DNA of 64,000 bases, taken from assembly GCA_013289825.1 (NCBI GenBank), contig JABCZF010000003.1, forward strand, positions 124,001 to 188,000, given 5' to 3'. Positions 40,906 to 50,349 of this stretch are shown piece by piece (position 1 is the first letter of the stretch; each line of letters begins with the position of its first letter). The DNA is from Acidobacteriota bacterium. Its GTDB lineage: Bacteria > Acidobacteriota > Terriglobia > Acidiferrales > UBA7541. The position numbers and the translations under genes were made by a program. The notes beneath the pieces were generated by a model. The model worked only from the letters and a program-made list of their open reading frames with translations, was not told the DNA's origin and searched no databases.

Positions 40906-42342
40906 TTAGCGTCCGTAGGTCTTACGCAGATATTCCGCGGTGGACTGCATCAAGTCGTTGTAATCGCCGTGCAACACCGCACGCAAAGCTTCTTCCGTTG
41001 AACTACCGCTGCCGATACGGTCGAGGATGCGCTGGATGTCGCCCATGCCGCTGGTTTCGACGATATATTCAATATTCGCGAGCGCCCACTCATACGCGTA
41101 GCCCGCTCTATCGCTCGGCAGGCCCATCCACGATCCTTCCAGCTTGCCAAGCGAAGTCGCCTGTCCTTCACGGTAAACTTCGGCGAGCATGCCGGCACTA
41201 TCGCCGCTGCGCTTGCCTTCCATCCATTGCGCCAAACCTTCTTGGATCCAGGTGGTCACATGACCACGCGTCTTCTGTCTCACAAAACTGTGTGTCAACT
41301 CGTGCTTCAGCACCCGCGAAAGCTCCGGCGTCACACCGCGCAATCCCTGTACCGGCACGCGAATTCGCCCGTCATTCAACGCGCCCGCCCAATCGGGGGC
41401 CTGGGTGATGTCGGCATATGCCTGTTGCGTATAGAGGACCACACCGATGGAATCCGAAGGCGTGAAACTCAACTCGGACTCAATCGCTGAAAAATGCACC
41501 TCCAGCGTGCGCAGGACTTCGCGGGCCAGCGCCGGCTCCGCCGTGCCACTGTAACGTAGTGTGAAGTGGCTGCTTTCGTTTTCTTTGTAGCTCTGTTCTT
41601 CCTGTTTGTCCCGTTGCGCCTTGTCCAGGGCCTCCTCGACTTCCGGATCGGGCCGCAAAGTCAGCGCTCGCTTCCATTCCGCAACGGCCTGATCCATCTT
41701 GTTCATGCCGTAATACGCCCAGCCCGCCAGCTTCGCCACGTCGGCGTTCACCGGCGCAACCCGCCGCGCTCGTTCCAGATATTCCAGCGACTGCTTGTAC
41801 TCGCTCCGCCGCAAATGCATGTAGGCCACGTTCATCAGCAGCGTCGGCTCTTCCGGGGCGTAGGTCAGCGCGGTGCGGTCGTCGGCCAGTGCGCGCTCCA
41901 TCTCGCCGCGCGATAGTTCAAACTGTGCCGCCGCATAATGCGCAAAGGCCGCGCTCGCATTCGCGCGTTTTCCGCCGCCTCGTGCCGCTTCTTCGAGTTT
42001 CGCGATGTACTCCTTGTCAACGGCGCCGTCGTGCACCGCTCCGCTTTCAATTTCCGTACCCCCGCTGGTCGCTTCCATGGCAGGCGGGGTAATGGCCAGA
42101 TTCGCCGCTGCCTCCGCCGGAGAATTCCCCGGGGGCCCAGTGCCATTCTTTTCGATGTGGTCGACGATAGACTTCGGCAGGCTCAGCTCACCGGCGGATG
42201 TTTCATACTTTACCTTCTCGCCCTCTTCTCTCACGTTGTATGCGACAATGCGCCGTCCATTCTTCAGAACGATGGTGTCCGCTTGCGCCGCCCCCAGAAA
42301 AAACGCCACGGCGACAAACAAAGCACAAGCCCCTCGTGACAT
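40906..42342 (-). CDS. Secreted TPR protein with peptidase-MA-like domain
   Basis: A 478-residue exported protein. The signal peptide ends at GAAQADTIVL, followed by a short beta domain (LKNGRRIVAYNVREEGEKVK) common to acidobacterial exported proteins. TPR-like helices cover about 130-250 (PTLLMNVAYMHLRRSEYKQS, then DVAKLAGWAYYGMNKMDQAV). A gluzincin-type domain follows with HELTHSFV near 345 and a downstream Glu in WIQEGLAQWMEGK. This HExxH-plus-Glu layout is that of peptidase MA. The second ATG is used because GAGGAG stands nine bases before it. It converges with M20 and diverges from M1. Confidence 0.86.
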   Translation of the reverse strand: MSRGACALFVAVAFFLGAAQADTIVLKNGRRIVAYNVREEGEKVKYETSAGELSLPKSIVDHIEKNGTGPPGNSPAEAAANLAITPPAMEATSGGTEIESGAVHDGAVDKEYIAKLEEAARGGGKRANASAAFAHYAAAQFELSRGEMERALADDRTALTYAPEEPTLLMNVAYMHLRRSEYKQSLEYLERARRVAPVNADVAKLAGWAYYGMNKMDQAVAEWKRALTLRPDPEVEEALDKAQRDKQEEQSYKENESSHFTLRYSGTAEPALAREVLRTLEVHFSAIESELSFTPSDSIGVVLYTQQAYADITQAPDWAGALNDGRIRVPVQGLRGVTPELSRVLKHELTHSFVRQKTRGHVTTWIQEGLAQWMEGKRSGDSAGMLAEVYREGQATSLGKLEGSWMGLPSDRAGYAYEWALANIEYIVETSGMGDIQRILDRIGSGSSTEEALRAVLHGDYNDLMQSTAEYLRKTYGR

Positions 42343-42429
42343 TTGCCGCATCTCCTCATTTTAATCTGCTTCTTCGAAGCTCCCGACGCGGCCTTGTTCC
42401 GCCATGCCGAATGTGACTACACTTCTTGC

Positions 42430-44868
42430 ATGCGGCCAGGTGTGGCACTTTCGATCTTGTGGTGTCTCCTTGCGCCGCCCCTCTCGTCCACCGCCCCGTC
42501 GTCGCCGCACGAGCTCTACGACGCGCTCAATGCCCTGCGTCTCGATCCCGCTTCCACCTACCAACTGGTGACCGCCAACCGTATCGAACTCCGCCGCGGC
42601 GACGTGGAAATCTACTTCGAAGAGGGCAAACTCGCTTTCCTGGCTCCCATCGACGGCCGCATCACCGGTTTCGTCTTCTCCGGCCGCGGCCATGCCTTGG
42701 CTTTCCCGCGCGATGTCATGGAAAAGCAACAGATGGCCCACTTTCTGGGAGCTCCGGTTCTTGACCAGGTCTTCCTCAGCGCCTACGTGCGCTTCACCGA
42801 TGACGCCGCGGACGAGCTCCTTCGCCAGTTCCATTCCGCCAATCTCTCCCCGCAGTTGGACACCAGCTTCGCTTCTCTCTCGGACCCATTCGTCGCGCAG
42901 CTCAATGCTTCTCAATCCTTGCGCGTCCTCGAAGATTGTCTTTCGCAAGATCCAAAACCCTATTTTTATGCCACGCTCGAAGGCGTCGAAACCGGCGCCT
43001 TCGATCTCCTCTTTGATCTTCAACGGAGGGAGCAGGTCCTTCTCGGCCAGCGCCGGAAATCCGGCAACTCTGTCTACTACGATGTTTGGGCTTCCTACAG
43101 CGTCCCCGGCTCCGTTCCTCCACCAGTCGTATTCCACGCGCTGGATTACACCATGGACACCACCGTTCTGCCGGATAACTCCCTCGACGCTACAGCAGCC
43201 GTCCACTTGCGTGCTGAACATTCCGGCGAGCGGGTACTTACATTTCAACTCTCCCGCGCTCTTCACGCAGAAACCGTTACGGACGAGCGGGGCAACCCGC
43301 TCGCTTATTTCCAAAACGAAGGGATGAACCTCCAGGAGCGCAGCGTCCGAGGCAATGACTATCTCCAAGTCGTGCTTCCGCAGCCCGCGCAGCAAGCCCA
43401 GGAGTTCACGATTCATTTTCATTACCGCGGCAATGTCATCGAGGACGCCGGCAACGGCGTTATCTTCGTCGGCGCGCGCGAAAGCTGGTATCCGCGCTTC
43501 GGAGATCAAGCGGACTTCGCCTCCTATGACCTAACCATGCGCTGGCCGCGCCGTCTGAAACTGGTCGCCACCGGCGCCAAGATCGATGAACAAATCGCCG
43601 GAGACTTTCGCGTAGGCCATTGGCGAAGCGATAAGCCGCTGTCCATCGCTGGTTTCAATCTCGGAGAATACGCTTCCAGCTCCAGCGCCACGGAATCGCG
43701 CATCATTGACGTGTACGCCAATCGCCAGCTCGAACAAGCCCTGAGCAATCGTCTCGATTCGGCGAGCCCGGACTCGCTGCCACCAATCGATATTCCGTTC
43801 AGCATGTCCGGCGGCAGGAGCCGCGAGGCCATGCGTCCTCCGCCGCCGAGCCCCGCCGACGCCCTCAAACAACTTGGCAAGGACATCGATTCTTCCATTC
43901 GCTTCTATGAACGCTTCAGCGGCCCTTTTCCCTTTCACACCTTGAGCGTTTCGCAAATCCCTGGCACTTTCGGCCAAGGCTGGCCGGGCCTGCTGTACAT
44001 CTCGACTTATTCCTTTCTGTCTTCGGAAGCGCAAAACCGCGCGGGACTCTCTGCCTCCCGGCAGGAAGCGTTCACCGACATCGTCCCCTATCACGAAGTC
44101 GCGCATCAGTGGTGGGGCAACGTAGTCGGCTGGTCCAACTACCGGGACCAGTGGATCGATGAAGCCATCGCCAACTATCTCGCGCTGCTCTTCGCGGACA
44201 GCAGGAAGCCCTCGGCACACGAACTTCGCGTCTGGCTGGAGCGCTATCGCAAGCAGCTCGAGGAAAAAGTTCCAGGCTCGGACAGACCCGCAAACGAAAT
44301 TGGAGCTCTGCCTCTCGGCAACCGCTTGAATTCCTCAAAGTCGCCATTCGGTTTCGAAGAAGTGATTTACAGTAAAGGCTCTTGGGTGATTCACATGCTG
44401 CGCGAAATGCTGCGCCAGCCCGGCGCAAAGGATCCCGACGCGCGCTTTGTAGCTCTACTTCGCGCCATTTCCACAAAGTACGCCTATCGCGCGCTCTCCA
44501 CGGACGATCTGCGGCGCGAAGTCGAGGCCGCCATGACGCCCGCCATGGACCTTGAAGGGGGCCGCTCCATGGAATGGTTTTTCGAGCAATGGGTGCGCGG
44601 GACAGGAATCCCTCACTACCGCGTGGAATTCTCCACACGCCACACCGACAAGGGTGAAGTCGTTCACGGCAAGCTATTTCAGACCGGCGTGCCGCGCTCA
44701 TTCATTACCAGCGTTCCTCTCTACGCCAACAACGGCTCCGGACACAACGTCTTTCTAGGCGCCGTGATCGCCGCCAGCCCAGAAACTTCCTTCCAATTCG
44801 TCACACAACTCCCACCGCACAAGTTGGTCATCGACCCCCAAATGACGCTCCTGTGCACCACGGAATAG
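42430..44868 (+). CDS. M1-family metallopeptidase
   Basis: An 812-residue exported protein with a gluzincin domain of the M1 aminopeptidase family. A signal peptide (VALSILWCLLAPPLSS) leads into a long N-terminal beta region without catalytic motifs. The zinc site YHEVAHQWWGNVVG is at about residue 554, with the third ligand Glu in DQWIDEAIANYLALLF. The usual GxMEN exopeptidase motif is not clearly present; the corresponding region reads GTFGQGWPGLLYIS, so aminopeptidase activity is uncertain. The first in-frame ATG lies 29 codons upstream but does not give a signal peptide. Seventy-odd bases separate it from the divergent TPR/peptidase-MA gene. Confidence 0.9.
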   Translation: MRPGVALSILWCLLAPPLSSTAPSSPHELYDALNALRLDPASTYQLVTANRIELRRGDVEIYFEEGKLAFLAPIDGRITGFVFSGRGHALAFPRDVMEKQQMAHFLGAPVLDQVFLSAYVRFTDDAADELLRQFHSANLSPQLDTSFASLSDPFVAQLNASQSLRVLEDCLSQDPKPYFYATLEGVETGAFDLLFDLQRREQVLLGQRRKSGNSVYYDVWASYSVPGSVPPPVVFHALDYTMDTTVLPDNSLDATAAVHLRAEHSGERVLTFQLSRALHAETVTDERGNPLAYFQNEGMNLQERSVRGNDYLQVVLPQPAQQAQEFTIHFHYRGNVIEDAGNGVIFVGARESWYPRFGDQADFASYDLTMRWPRRLKLVATGAKIDEQIAGDFRVGHWRSDKPLSIAGFNLGEYASSSSATESRIIDVYANRQLEQALSNRLDSASPDSLPPIDIPFSMSGGRSREAMRPPPPSPADALKQLGKDIDSSIRFYERFSGPFPFHTLSVSQIPGTFGQGWPGLLYISTYSFLSSEAQNRAGLSASRQEAFTDIVPYHEVAHQWWGNVVGWSNYRDQWIDEAIANYLALLFADSRKPSAHELRVWLERYRKQLEEKVPGSDRPANEIGALPLGNRLNSSKSPFGFEEVIYSKGSWVIHMLREMLRQPGAKDPDARFVALLRAISTKYAYRALSTDDLRREVEAAMTPAMDLEGGRSMEWFFEQWVRGTGIPHYRVEFSTRHTDKGEVVHGKLFQTGVPRSFITSVPLYANNGSGHNVFLGAVIAASPETSFQFVTQLPPHKLVIDPQMTLLCTTE

Positions 44869-45085
44869 TGGCCTCGAAGGGCCTCGAGAGACGTCCATCA
44901 AACTCTTATTCAAGACTGGCAACAAGAACCGACTAAAGTTTCCGCGCCTTCTGAACAATCCGTCAAAGCCCTGAATCGAACGCGGGTTCCCCGGAAGACA
45001 GCCAAGGATCCTCTGATTCCCGAGAATTACGCGCTCGCAACGGTAGAAAGCGCTGACCGCATAGGACTCCAGACTGGCGCAAAGA

Positions 45086-45982
45086 CTACTTCGAATTTTG
45101 CTGCAGCAGTTGCTGCTCGAGTAACGGGCTGTCGATATTTAGGACCGCCTTGCCGTCCGGTCCGAAAACGTAGGGAAAGCCCATGGGATCCACCGGGAGT
45201 CGCGGCAGCAGTTTCGCCTGGACTAGTTCGCCCACGCGCGCCGGGCGCCGGCCGGTACGTTTTTGGAATTCATCCGCCAGCGCATCAAGTTGTTGGCAAT
45301 CCTGCTCCACGCGCAGCAAATGCAGATGGGACATCGCGTTATCCTTCACTTGCGGATCTTTCGTCGTTTGGTAAACCTCGTTCCACAAGAAGACGGACGT
45401 CGAAAGCGACTCTCCTTCCGCCGCGATTTTCGCGGCCATGATCTTCATCCAAATCTGCGAGTCCGGATGCTTGCTTCCTTCCGCAAACGCCGCCGAGGCC
45501 TTCTGGTAATCCTTCAACTCAAAATAGTAGATAAACCCCAAGTCTTCGTAAAATCGCCAGTAGTCGGGATTCGCCTGCATTCCACGCATCAGGAGCGCGA
45601 TGCCCAGTTCCGGGTGCCCCGCCCCGCGCGGCGAAGGCTCGCTCAAGAATGTCGAGCCGAAGCGGTAAGCCACCAGCAAGTTGGGATCGAGCGTCGTCGT
45701 GAGATCCAGAAGCGGCCACAGCAGCTCGAAATTCGGATCATGTCTCGCGTGCTTGTCGCCGTAGTATTGCACCGCGCGCGTCCAATAGATGTCGGCCATC
45801 AACGGCGCATATTCGAGGCTCATGGCCCTGACCAGCTTGCCCGAGCGCAGCACCAGCTCGTCGCGCTCCTGCTCGAAAGCGCGTCGCTGGATGTCGATGC
45901 GTTGCTGCAGTTCCCAGACTCCGGCAAAACCCAGCGGGAGCAAGACCAGCAGCAGCCATTTTTTCGAATTCGCCGGACTCAT
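45086..45982 (-). CDS. Membrane-anchored TPR-like protein
   Basis: A 298-residue protein with one N-terminal membrane anchor (WLLLVLLPLGFAGVWELQQR) and helical-repeat sequence outside (GIALLMRGMQANPDYWRFYE, then LGFIYYFELKDYQKASAAFA). It ends in a compact segment with PARVGELVQAKLLPRLPVDP and GFPYVFGPDGKAVLN, a motif also found in pilin-like and secreted proteins. Its start overlaps the permease stop (ATGA), so it is part of the ABC operon, probably a periplasmic or outer-face partner of the exporter. Function unknown. Confidence 0.8.
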   Translation of the reverse strand: MSPANSKKWLLLVLLPLGFAGVWELQQRIDIQRRAFEQERDELVLRSGKLVRAMSLEYAPLMADIYWTRAVQYYGDKHARHDPNFELLWPLLDLTTTLDPNLLVAYRFGSTFLSEPSPRGAGHPELGIALLMRGMQANPDYWRFYEDLGFIYYFELKDYQKASAAFAEGSKHPDSQIWMKIMAAKIAAEGESLSTSVFLWNEVYQTTKDPQVKDNAMSHLHLLRVEQDCQQLDALADEFQKRTGRRPARVGELVQAKLLPRLPVDPMGFPYVFGPDGKAVLNIDSPLLEQQLLQQNSK

Positions 45983-46755
45983 TTCAAATTCCGCCGCGAA
46001 AAAACGGCGGCCGCAACGAGCAGCACGATGACACTGTACAGCGCGGCGTAAACCGTATTCTGCAAAACCAAAGCGCCAGGAATTTCCCGGCCGTGCGCCG
46101 CCGCGGCCATCACATTGAAATTCTCAAAATTCGGTAGCAGGTAGGAAAGTCCTCGAAGCAGGGCCTCCAGCAAAGGGTTCGCGGCGGTAGAGTGAAAAGT
46201 TCGCATCTCCTCCACGAATAATCCGGCAATGTAGAGCGCCGAAGTGTACAAAATCGCCAACAAGGGCGTGCTATAACACGAGAAAAGAAGAGCCAGCGCT
46301 ACCACCAGCGTAAGTTTCAGCAAAATGAAATAAATGGCGATCAGCAGCACGGCGTCCGTGCGTTCGAGATGGTGCTTCACGTACAACAGCGCGGCGAACA
46401 ACCCCGCGGCCATCGCCATCGTATTTACGGCGAGCGTCAGCACCAGCCCGCCGAATTTTCCCAAAAGAAATTCCCATCGCCGCACGGGCTTCGCCAGCAG
46501 CGCATACAACGTCCGCTTGTCCATCTCCTTGTAGACTAGTCCTACGCCGATGAACACCGCGATCAACAGCCCAATCACCGAGATGGCGCTCAAGCCCAGG
46601 CTCTTGATCACCAGATCCTCGATGCCAATCGAGATTCCCCCGACGAGAATCGCCGCCAGCATCATCAGTAAGGCAAAAAAAACGAGGTTGTACAGTACGC
46701 GGTCGCGCACCGCTTCGCGGAATGTATTCAACGCCACTGCGCCAGCGCGCCTCAT
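45979..46755 (-). CDS. ABC-2-type transporter permease
   Basis: A 258-residue integral membrane protein with about six hydrophobic spans (VLYNLVFFALLMMLAAILVG, SVIGLLIAVFIGVGLVYKEM, LTLVVALALLFSCYS and others). KEMDKRTLYALLAKPVRRWE between spans 2 and 3 is typical of NosY/ABC-2 permeases. It overlaps the ATPase gene by four bases upstream and the TPR gene by four bases downstream, so it forms one exporter with them. Substrate unknown. Confidence 0.92.
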   Translation of the reverse strand: MRRAGAVALNTFREAVRDRVLYNLVFFALLMMLAAILVGGISIGIEDLVIKSLGLSAISVIGLLIAVFIGVGLVYKEMDKRTLYALLAKPVRRWEFLLGKFGGLVLTLAVNTMAMAAGLFAALLYVKHHLERTDAVLLIAIYFILLKLTLVVALALLFSCYSTPLLAILYTSALYIAGLFVEEMRTFHSTAANPLLEALLRGLSYLLPNFENFNVMAAAAHGREIPGALVLQNTVYAALYSVIVLLVAAAVFSRRNLK

Positions 46756-47711
46756 TTCCCGCTCACCTCGACCGCCGCCGCCTGGGCGCGGTCCGCCTCA
46801 ATCAGGTTCATGAAATACTCTTCCAGGGAAGCCTTGATTTGCGCTACGGAAAGTATCTTCGCTCCCACTGCTCGAAGCTGTTCCAGCACTCCGTACAGCT
46901 CCTGTTCGGAAACTTGCAAGCGGTAACGGTCGCCCGTCTCGATAGCCTTCGCCAGAACCGCCCGAGCGCTCGAGCCGCTTTCCCGCAGCTCGAACAGAAT
47001 TTCCATCCCCTGGGCCTTCATCCCGACAATCTCGCCGGGCGCACCGATGCCGCGCAACTTCCCGCCGACGATCACGCCCACGCGGTCGCACAGCATCTCC
47101 GCGTCGGAAAGAATGTGCGTCGAGAACAGCACCGTTCTCCCCTCGCGCTTCAATTCCAAAATAATGTCACGCACTTCCCGTCGCCCGATCGGATCGAGCC
47201 CCGACATGGGCTCGTCCAGAATGACCACTTTAGGATCGTGCAAAATCGCCTGCGCCAGCCCCACGCGCTGCAGCATCCCCTTCGAATACTTCCGCAACTG
47301 AATCTTTCGCGCCGTTTCCAGTCCCACTTTCCGGAGCATGCGCGCCACGCGCTCGTGGCGATCCGCCGCCGTCAAATCATGAAACCTGGCGAAGTAATCC
47401 AGTACCTCTGCCGCCGTCAGGTAATCGTAAAAATACGGCTGTTCGGGCAGATACCCGATGTCACCGTGCATGGCAATATCGGTGATGGGCTTTCCCAGGA
47501 TGCGCGCCGTCCCCGCTTCGGGAAAAATCAGTCCGACGAGCAGTTTGATAGTCGTCGATTTCCCGGCCCCATTCGGCCCGAGAAAACCAAACACTTCGCC
47601 GCTCTCCACCTGCATGGTCAACCCATCGAGCGACCTTTTCTTCCTAAGGTGCAGGAACCCGAACGGGTAGTCCTTGGTCAGATTCTCAATCTCAATCGCA
47701 TGGCCTGGCAC
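46752..47711 (-). CDS. ABC transporter ATP-binding protein
   Basis: A 319-residue ATPase with Walker A GFLGPNGAGKSTTIKLLVGL, signature YSKGMLQRVGLAQAIL, Walker B VVILDEPMSGLDP and the switch His in FSTHILSDAE. The C-terminal 80 residues resemble the regulatory tail of NatA/CcmA-type exporters. A GTG at 47711, directly before AIEIENLTKDYPFG, is chosen for family length; a longer TTG-started version would overlap the radical SAM gene. It is coupled to the permease by ATGA. Export of lipid, peptide or small molecule is possible. Confidence 0.92.
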   Translation of the reverse strand: MPGHAIEIENLTKDYPFGFLHLRKKRSLDGLTMQVESGEVFGFLGPNGAGKSTTIKLLVGLIFPEAGTARILGKPITDIAMHGDIGYLPEQPYFYDYLTAAEVLDYFARFHDLTAADRHERVARMLRKVGLETARKIQLRKYSKGMLQRVGLAQAILHDPKVVILDEPMSGLDPIGRREVRDIILELKREGRTVLFSTHILSDAEMLCDRVGVIVGGKLRGIGAPGEIVGMKAQGMEILFELRESGSSARAVLAKAIETGDRYRLQVSEQELYGVLEQLRAVGAKILSVAQIKASLEEYFMNLIEADRAQAAAVEVSGK

Positions 47712-47817
47712 ACTCTCATTTTTGGCAAGCTCAGGCCTATCGTCAATCGGCCGCAGCAGCCGATGTGCTCGGAAAGAAAATAGGGAGCCCGCGACAAGGT
47801 AGGAAATCAGTTCGCGA

Positions 47818-48891
47818 TCAAGAGTCAGTTCTGGTACTGCCGATTTGCACAAGCTCAGGCTGCGCCGCCGGAGGCGCCATAGGTTTTGGCTTCAAGGTCT
47901 GCGGTCCGCGCCAATTGTCGATAATCCCCACTTGCTGCACGCACGATACCGTGCACATCGGCGCGCAATGCTTCGCCGTGTAGTATTCGCGATGGCGCAT
48001 CTCGTCCGTATATTGGGCCAGTGGGATCCCCGGATACCCGCGCTGTTGCGAGCACCAGTGCACCAACCCATCCTCGCAGATATACAAATACCGCGCTCCG
48101 GAACGGCAACGCCAGTCGTGCTCCTTGCCGCGCGCCACGCTGTGCTGAAAGTTGTTGAAGCGCGAAAACGACTTCTTCCCCAAAATCATGATCTCTTCAA
48201 AAATCTCCTGCTCCCGCGGTCCCAGCGGCTTGAGCTGCCCGTTATGGTCGTGAATGATCCCCACCGTGCTCGTAAATCCCAGCTCCACGGCCCGGTGCGC
48301 AATCTTCAACGCGTCTTCCGGATCCTTCACTCCGCTGCCCAGCACGGAATTGATGTTCACCTGGAACACGGAATACTCCGCCAGCCATTCCAGCCGAACA
48401 TCCAGCGTCTTCAAACTCTTCTTTGACACTTCGTCAGGCACGAGATTATCGATGCTGATCTGCAAGTGCTCCAACCCCGCCTCATTCAGCGTGGCAATAC
48501 GCTCCTTGCTCAGCAAAAACCCGTTGGTAATCATCCCCGCGATTATCCCGCGCTTGCGGATGTGCCGGATAATTTCCTCTAGCTCCGGATGCATCAGCGG
48601 CTCGCCCCCGCTGATGGTGATGATCGACGTCCCCATGTCCGCCAAAATATCCAGCCGCTTCTTCATCTCCAGAAGCGGCACCGGCTTCGACACATTGTCG
48701 TACTCGTTGCAATACCCGCAATCCAGATTGCAGCGCCGCATCGGAATGATGTGCACCAAAACGGGATGTTTGGTCGAGGCCAGCGCCTTGGCGATCATCT
48801 TCAGCTCGCGCACACGCGTCCGCCGGAACCTCCGCCGCCGCTCTAGCAACACTTCCGCGCTAGCCTTTGCCGCTTTTGTCTCTTCTGGCAT
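47818..48891 (-). CDS. Radical SAM protein with C-terminal Cys-rich region
   Basis: A 357-residue radical SAM enzyme. The cluster motif CNLDCGYC gives C54-x3-C58-x2-C61. ITISGGEPLMHPELEEIIRH and GIIAGMITNGFLLSKERIAT are the glycine-rich and SAM-binding strands. The C-terminal part has further Cys residues (WRCRSGARYLYICEDGLVHW, then CAPMCTVSCVQQVG) that could hold a SPASM/Twitch-type auxiliary cluster. It precedes the ABC exporter genes by about 107 bases and may share their transcript. The end is Pro-rich (KPKPMAPPAAQPELVQ). Substrate unknown; peptide modification is one possibility, unproven. Confidence 0.9.
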   Translation of the reverse strand: MPEETKAAKASAEVLLERRRRFRRTRVRELKMIAKALASTKHPVLVHIIPMRRCNLDCGYCNEYDNVSKPVPLLEMKKRLDILADMGTSIITISGGEPLMHPELEEIIRHIRKRGIIAGMITNGFLLSKERIATLNEAGLEHLQISIDNLVPDEVSKKSLKTLDVRLEWLAEYSVFQVNINSVLGSGVKDPEDALKIAHRAVELGFTSTVGIIHDHNGQLKPLGPREQEIFEEIMILGKKSFSRFNNFQHSVARGKEHDWRCRSGARYLYICEDGLVHWCSQQRGYPGIPLAQYTDEMRHREYYTAKHCAPMCTVSCVQQVGIIDNWRGPQTLKPKPMAPPAAQPELVQIGSTRTDS

Positions 48892-48919
48892 GAATTCCGC
48901 TAGTTCCCCAAGGCTTCAA

Positions 48920-49126
48920 TTATACACGACCCCTCAGTTCCCACTCCCACTCCGTCTTCGCCAGCGCCGCCCATGTTTCCAACCGCCCAACTCCAATAAT
49001 CTCCCAATATCTCGCCGAGGCGCGAGACTGCGCGTAAGTCTTCCACAAAAAAAGTACCGTCTGGTCCGTCGGCCGGATAGGATGTCCCGCAGCTTTCCCT
49101 TGCAACCGCCAGGAGGCCATTTCCAT
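48920..49126 (-). CDS. Possible small Trp-rich protein upstream of radical SAM
   Basis: A 68-residue frame (MEMASWRLQGKAAGHPIRPT, then VLFLWKTYAQSRASARYWEI, ending TEWEWELRGRV) lies 28 bases upstream of the radical SAM gene. Codon use is close to that of its neighbours and the sequence is not repetitive. Against it: no ribosome site is visible and its first two bases overlap the start of the esterase gene on the other strand. If real it would be a candidate substrate or regulator of the enzyme. Confidence 0.35.
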   Translation of the reverse strand: MEMASWRLQGKAAGHPIRPTDQTVLFLWKTYAQSRASARYWEIIGVGRLETWAALAKTEWEWELRGRV

Positions 49127-50183
49127 GTCGAGAAAAATTCTTTTTCCCCTGATGCTGGTCGTCTTTCGGTCGTTGCTCGCTTGGAGCCATCCCCATCAAG
49201 CCGGACCGCAAGACTCCGCCACGTTCGATCCCGACGGCACCGCACACATCACGCGCACCATCCCCATGCCCTCCACCATCAGCCCCGAAGCCCAAGAATG
49301 GCTGGCCTCGCTGGCGCAATCCGCTCCCGGCCCAGAGGCTCTGGCCGAACGCCGCAAGCGCACCGACGAATGGCGCGTCAAACAATCCGCCGAGGCCCGC
49401 CGCCTCTTTCCCGTCACCGTAGAAGAAACCACCACTGCTGGCGTGCGCACCGACATCATTACTCCTCCCTCCAGGTCGCTAGCCAACAGCAACCTCGTGC
49501 TTATCAATCTCCACGGTGGCGGCTTCAACTCCGACTCCGGTTCCCTCATCGAAGGAGTGCCCATCGCAAGTCTCGCCAAAATCAAAGTCGTCTCGGTCTA
49601 CTACCGTCTAGCCCCCGAAAATCCCTTCCCCGCCGCCGTCGACGACACCGTGGCCGTCTACAAAGCCCTCCTCAAAACCTATAAGCCCCGCAACATCGGC
49701 ATCTTCGGCACCTCGGCCGGCGCCATTCTCACGGCCGAAGTCGCGATCCGCCTTAAACAACTAAATTTGCCCGAGCCCGCCGCCCTTGGCCTCTTTTCCG
49801 TCTTGACCGACTTTTCCCATGCTACTGATTCTCAACAGCTTTTCACTCTCAACGGCTTCCCCGGCGCCCTTCAACCACAAGATGCCAATCGCAAGTCCGC
49901 TGAGGAATACGCCCCCAAGACCGATCTCAAAGATCCCGTTCTCTCCCCCATCTTCGCCGACCTGAAAGCCATGCCCCCCAGTCTCCTGATCACCAGTACG
50001 CGCGACCTCCTTCTAAGCGACACCACCCTTTTCCACCGCGCCCTACTCCGCGCCGGCGACAACTCCCAACTAATCGTCTACGAAGCTCTGCCCCACGCCT
50101 TCTGGTACCACTTCCAGCTCCCGGAAACCCAAGAAGCCCTCGAACTTATGGCCAAATTCTTTAGCGAAAGAGTAGGCCGCTAG
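49125..50183 (+). CDS. Secreted alpha/beta hydrolase (HSL-type esterase)
   Basis: A 352-residue exported esterase/lipase-like hydrolase. A short signal (KILFPLMLVVFRSLLAW) precedes a helical segment and the hydrolase core. The oxyanion motif is NLHGGGFNSDSGSL, the nucleophile elbow is IFGTSAGAIL, and the Asp and His are likely in ITSTRDLLLS and EALPHAFWYH. This is the hormone-sensitive-lipase branch. AGGAGG stands eight bases ahead of the ATG. Divergent from the radical SAM cluster. Substrate not predicted. Confidence 0.9.
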   Translation: MSRKILFPLMLVVFRSLLAWSHPHQAGPQDSATFDPDGTAHITRTIPMPSTISPEAQEWLASLAQSAPGPEALAERRKRTDEWRVKQSAEARRLFPVTVEETTTAGVRTDIITPPSRSLANSNLVLINLHGGGFNSDSGSLIEGVPIASLAKIKVVSVYYRLAPENPFPAAVDDTVAVYKALLKTYKPRNIGIFGTSAGAILTAEVAIRLKQLNLPEPAALGLFSVLTDFSHATDSQQLFTLNGFPGALQPQDANRKSAEEYAPKTDLKDPVLSPIFADLKAMPPSLLITSTRDLLLSDTTLFHRALLRAGDNSQLIVYEALPHAFWYHFQLPETQEALELMAKFFSERVGR

Positions 50184-50349
50184 TGGGCAAGTTCGAAGCC
50201 GGCCAGCCCCCGTGGTCGGCCTCTGGCTGCCCCTGACGCGTCGCTCTTCCCGCCCTTCTCACTATCTGCAGTGCCTTAGGGAACAAACCTCTACAACTCT
50301 CGTCTACTAACTGACCATCAAAGGCTTCGTCCAACGGTGCGAGGTGCTC

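Noticed and set aside
44869..45085. Open plus-strand frame after the M1 gene (LIQDWQQEPTKVSAP, then DPLIPENYALATVESADRIG)
   Set aside because: Protein-like for about 60 codons but without start, and it continues antisense through the TPR gene; evidence too weak for a gene call.
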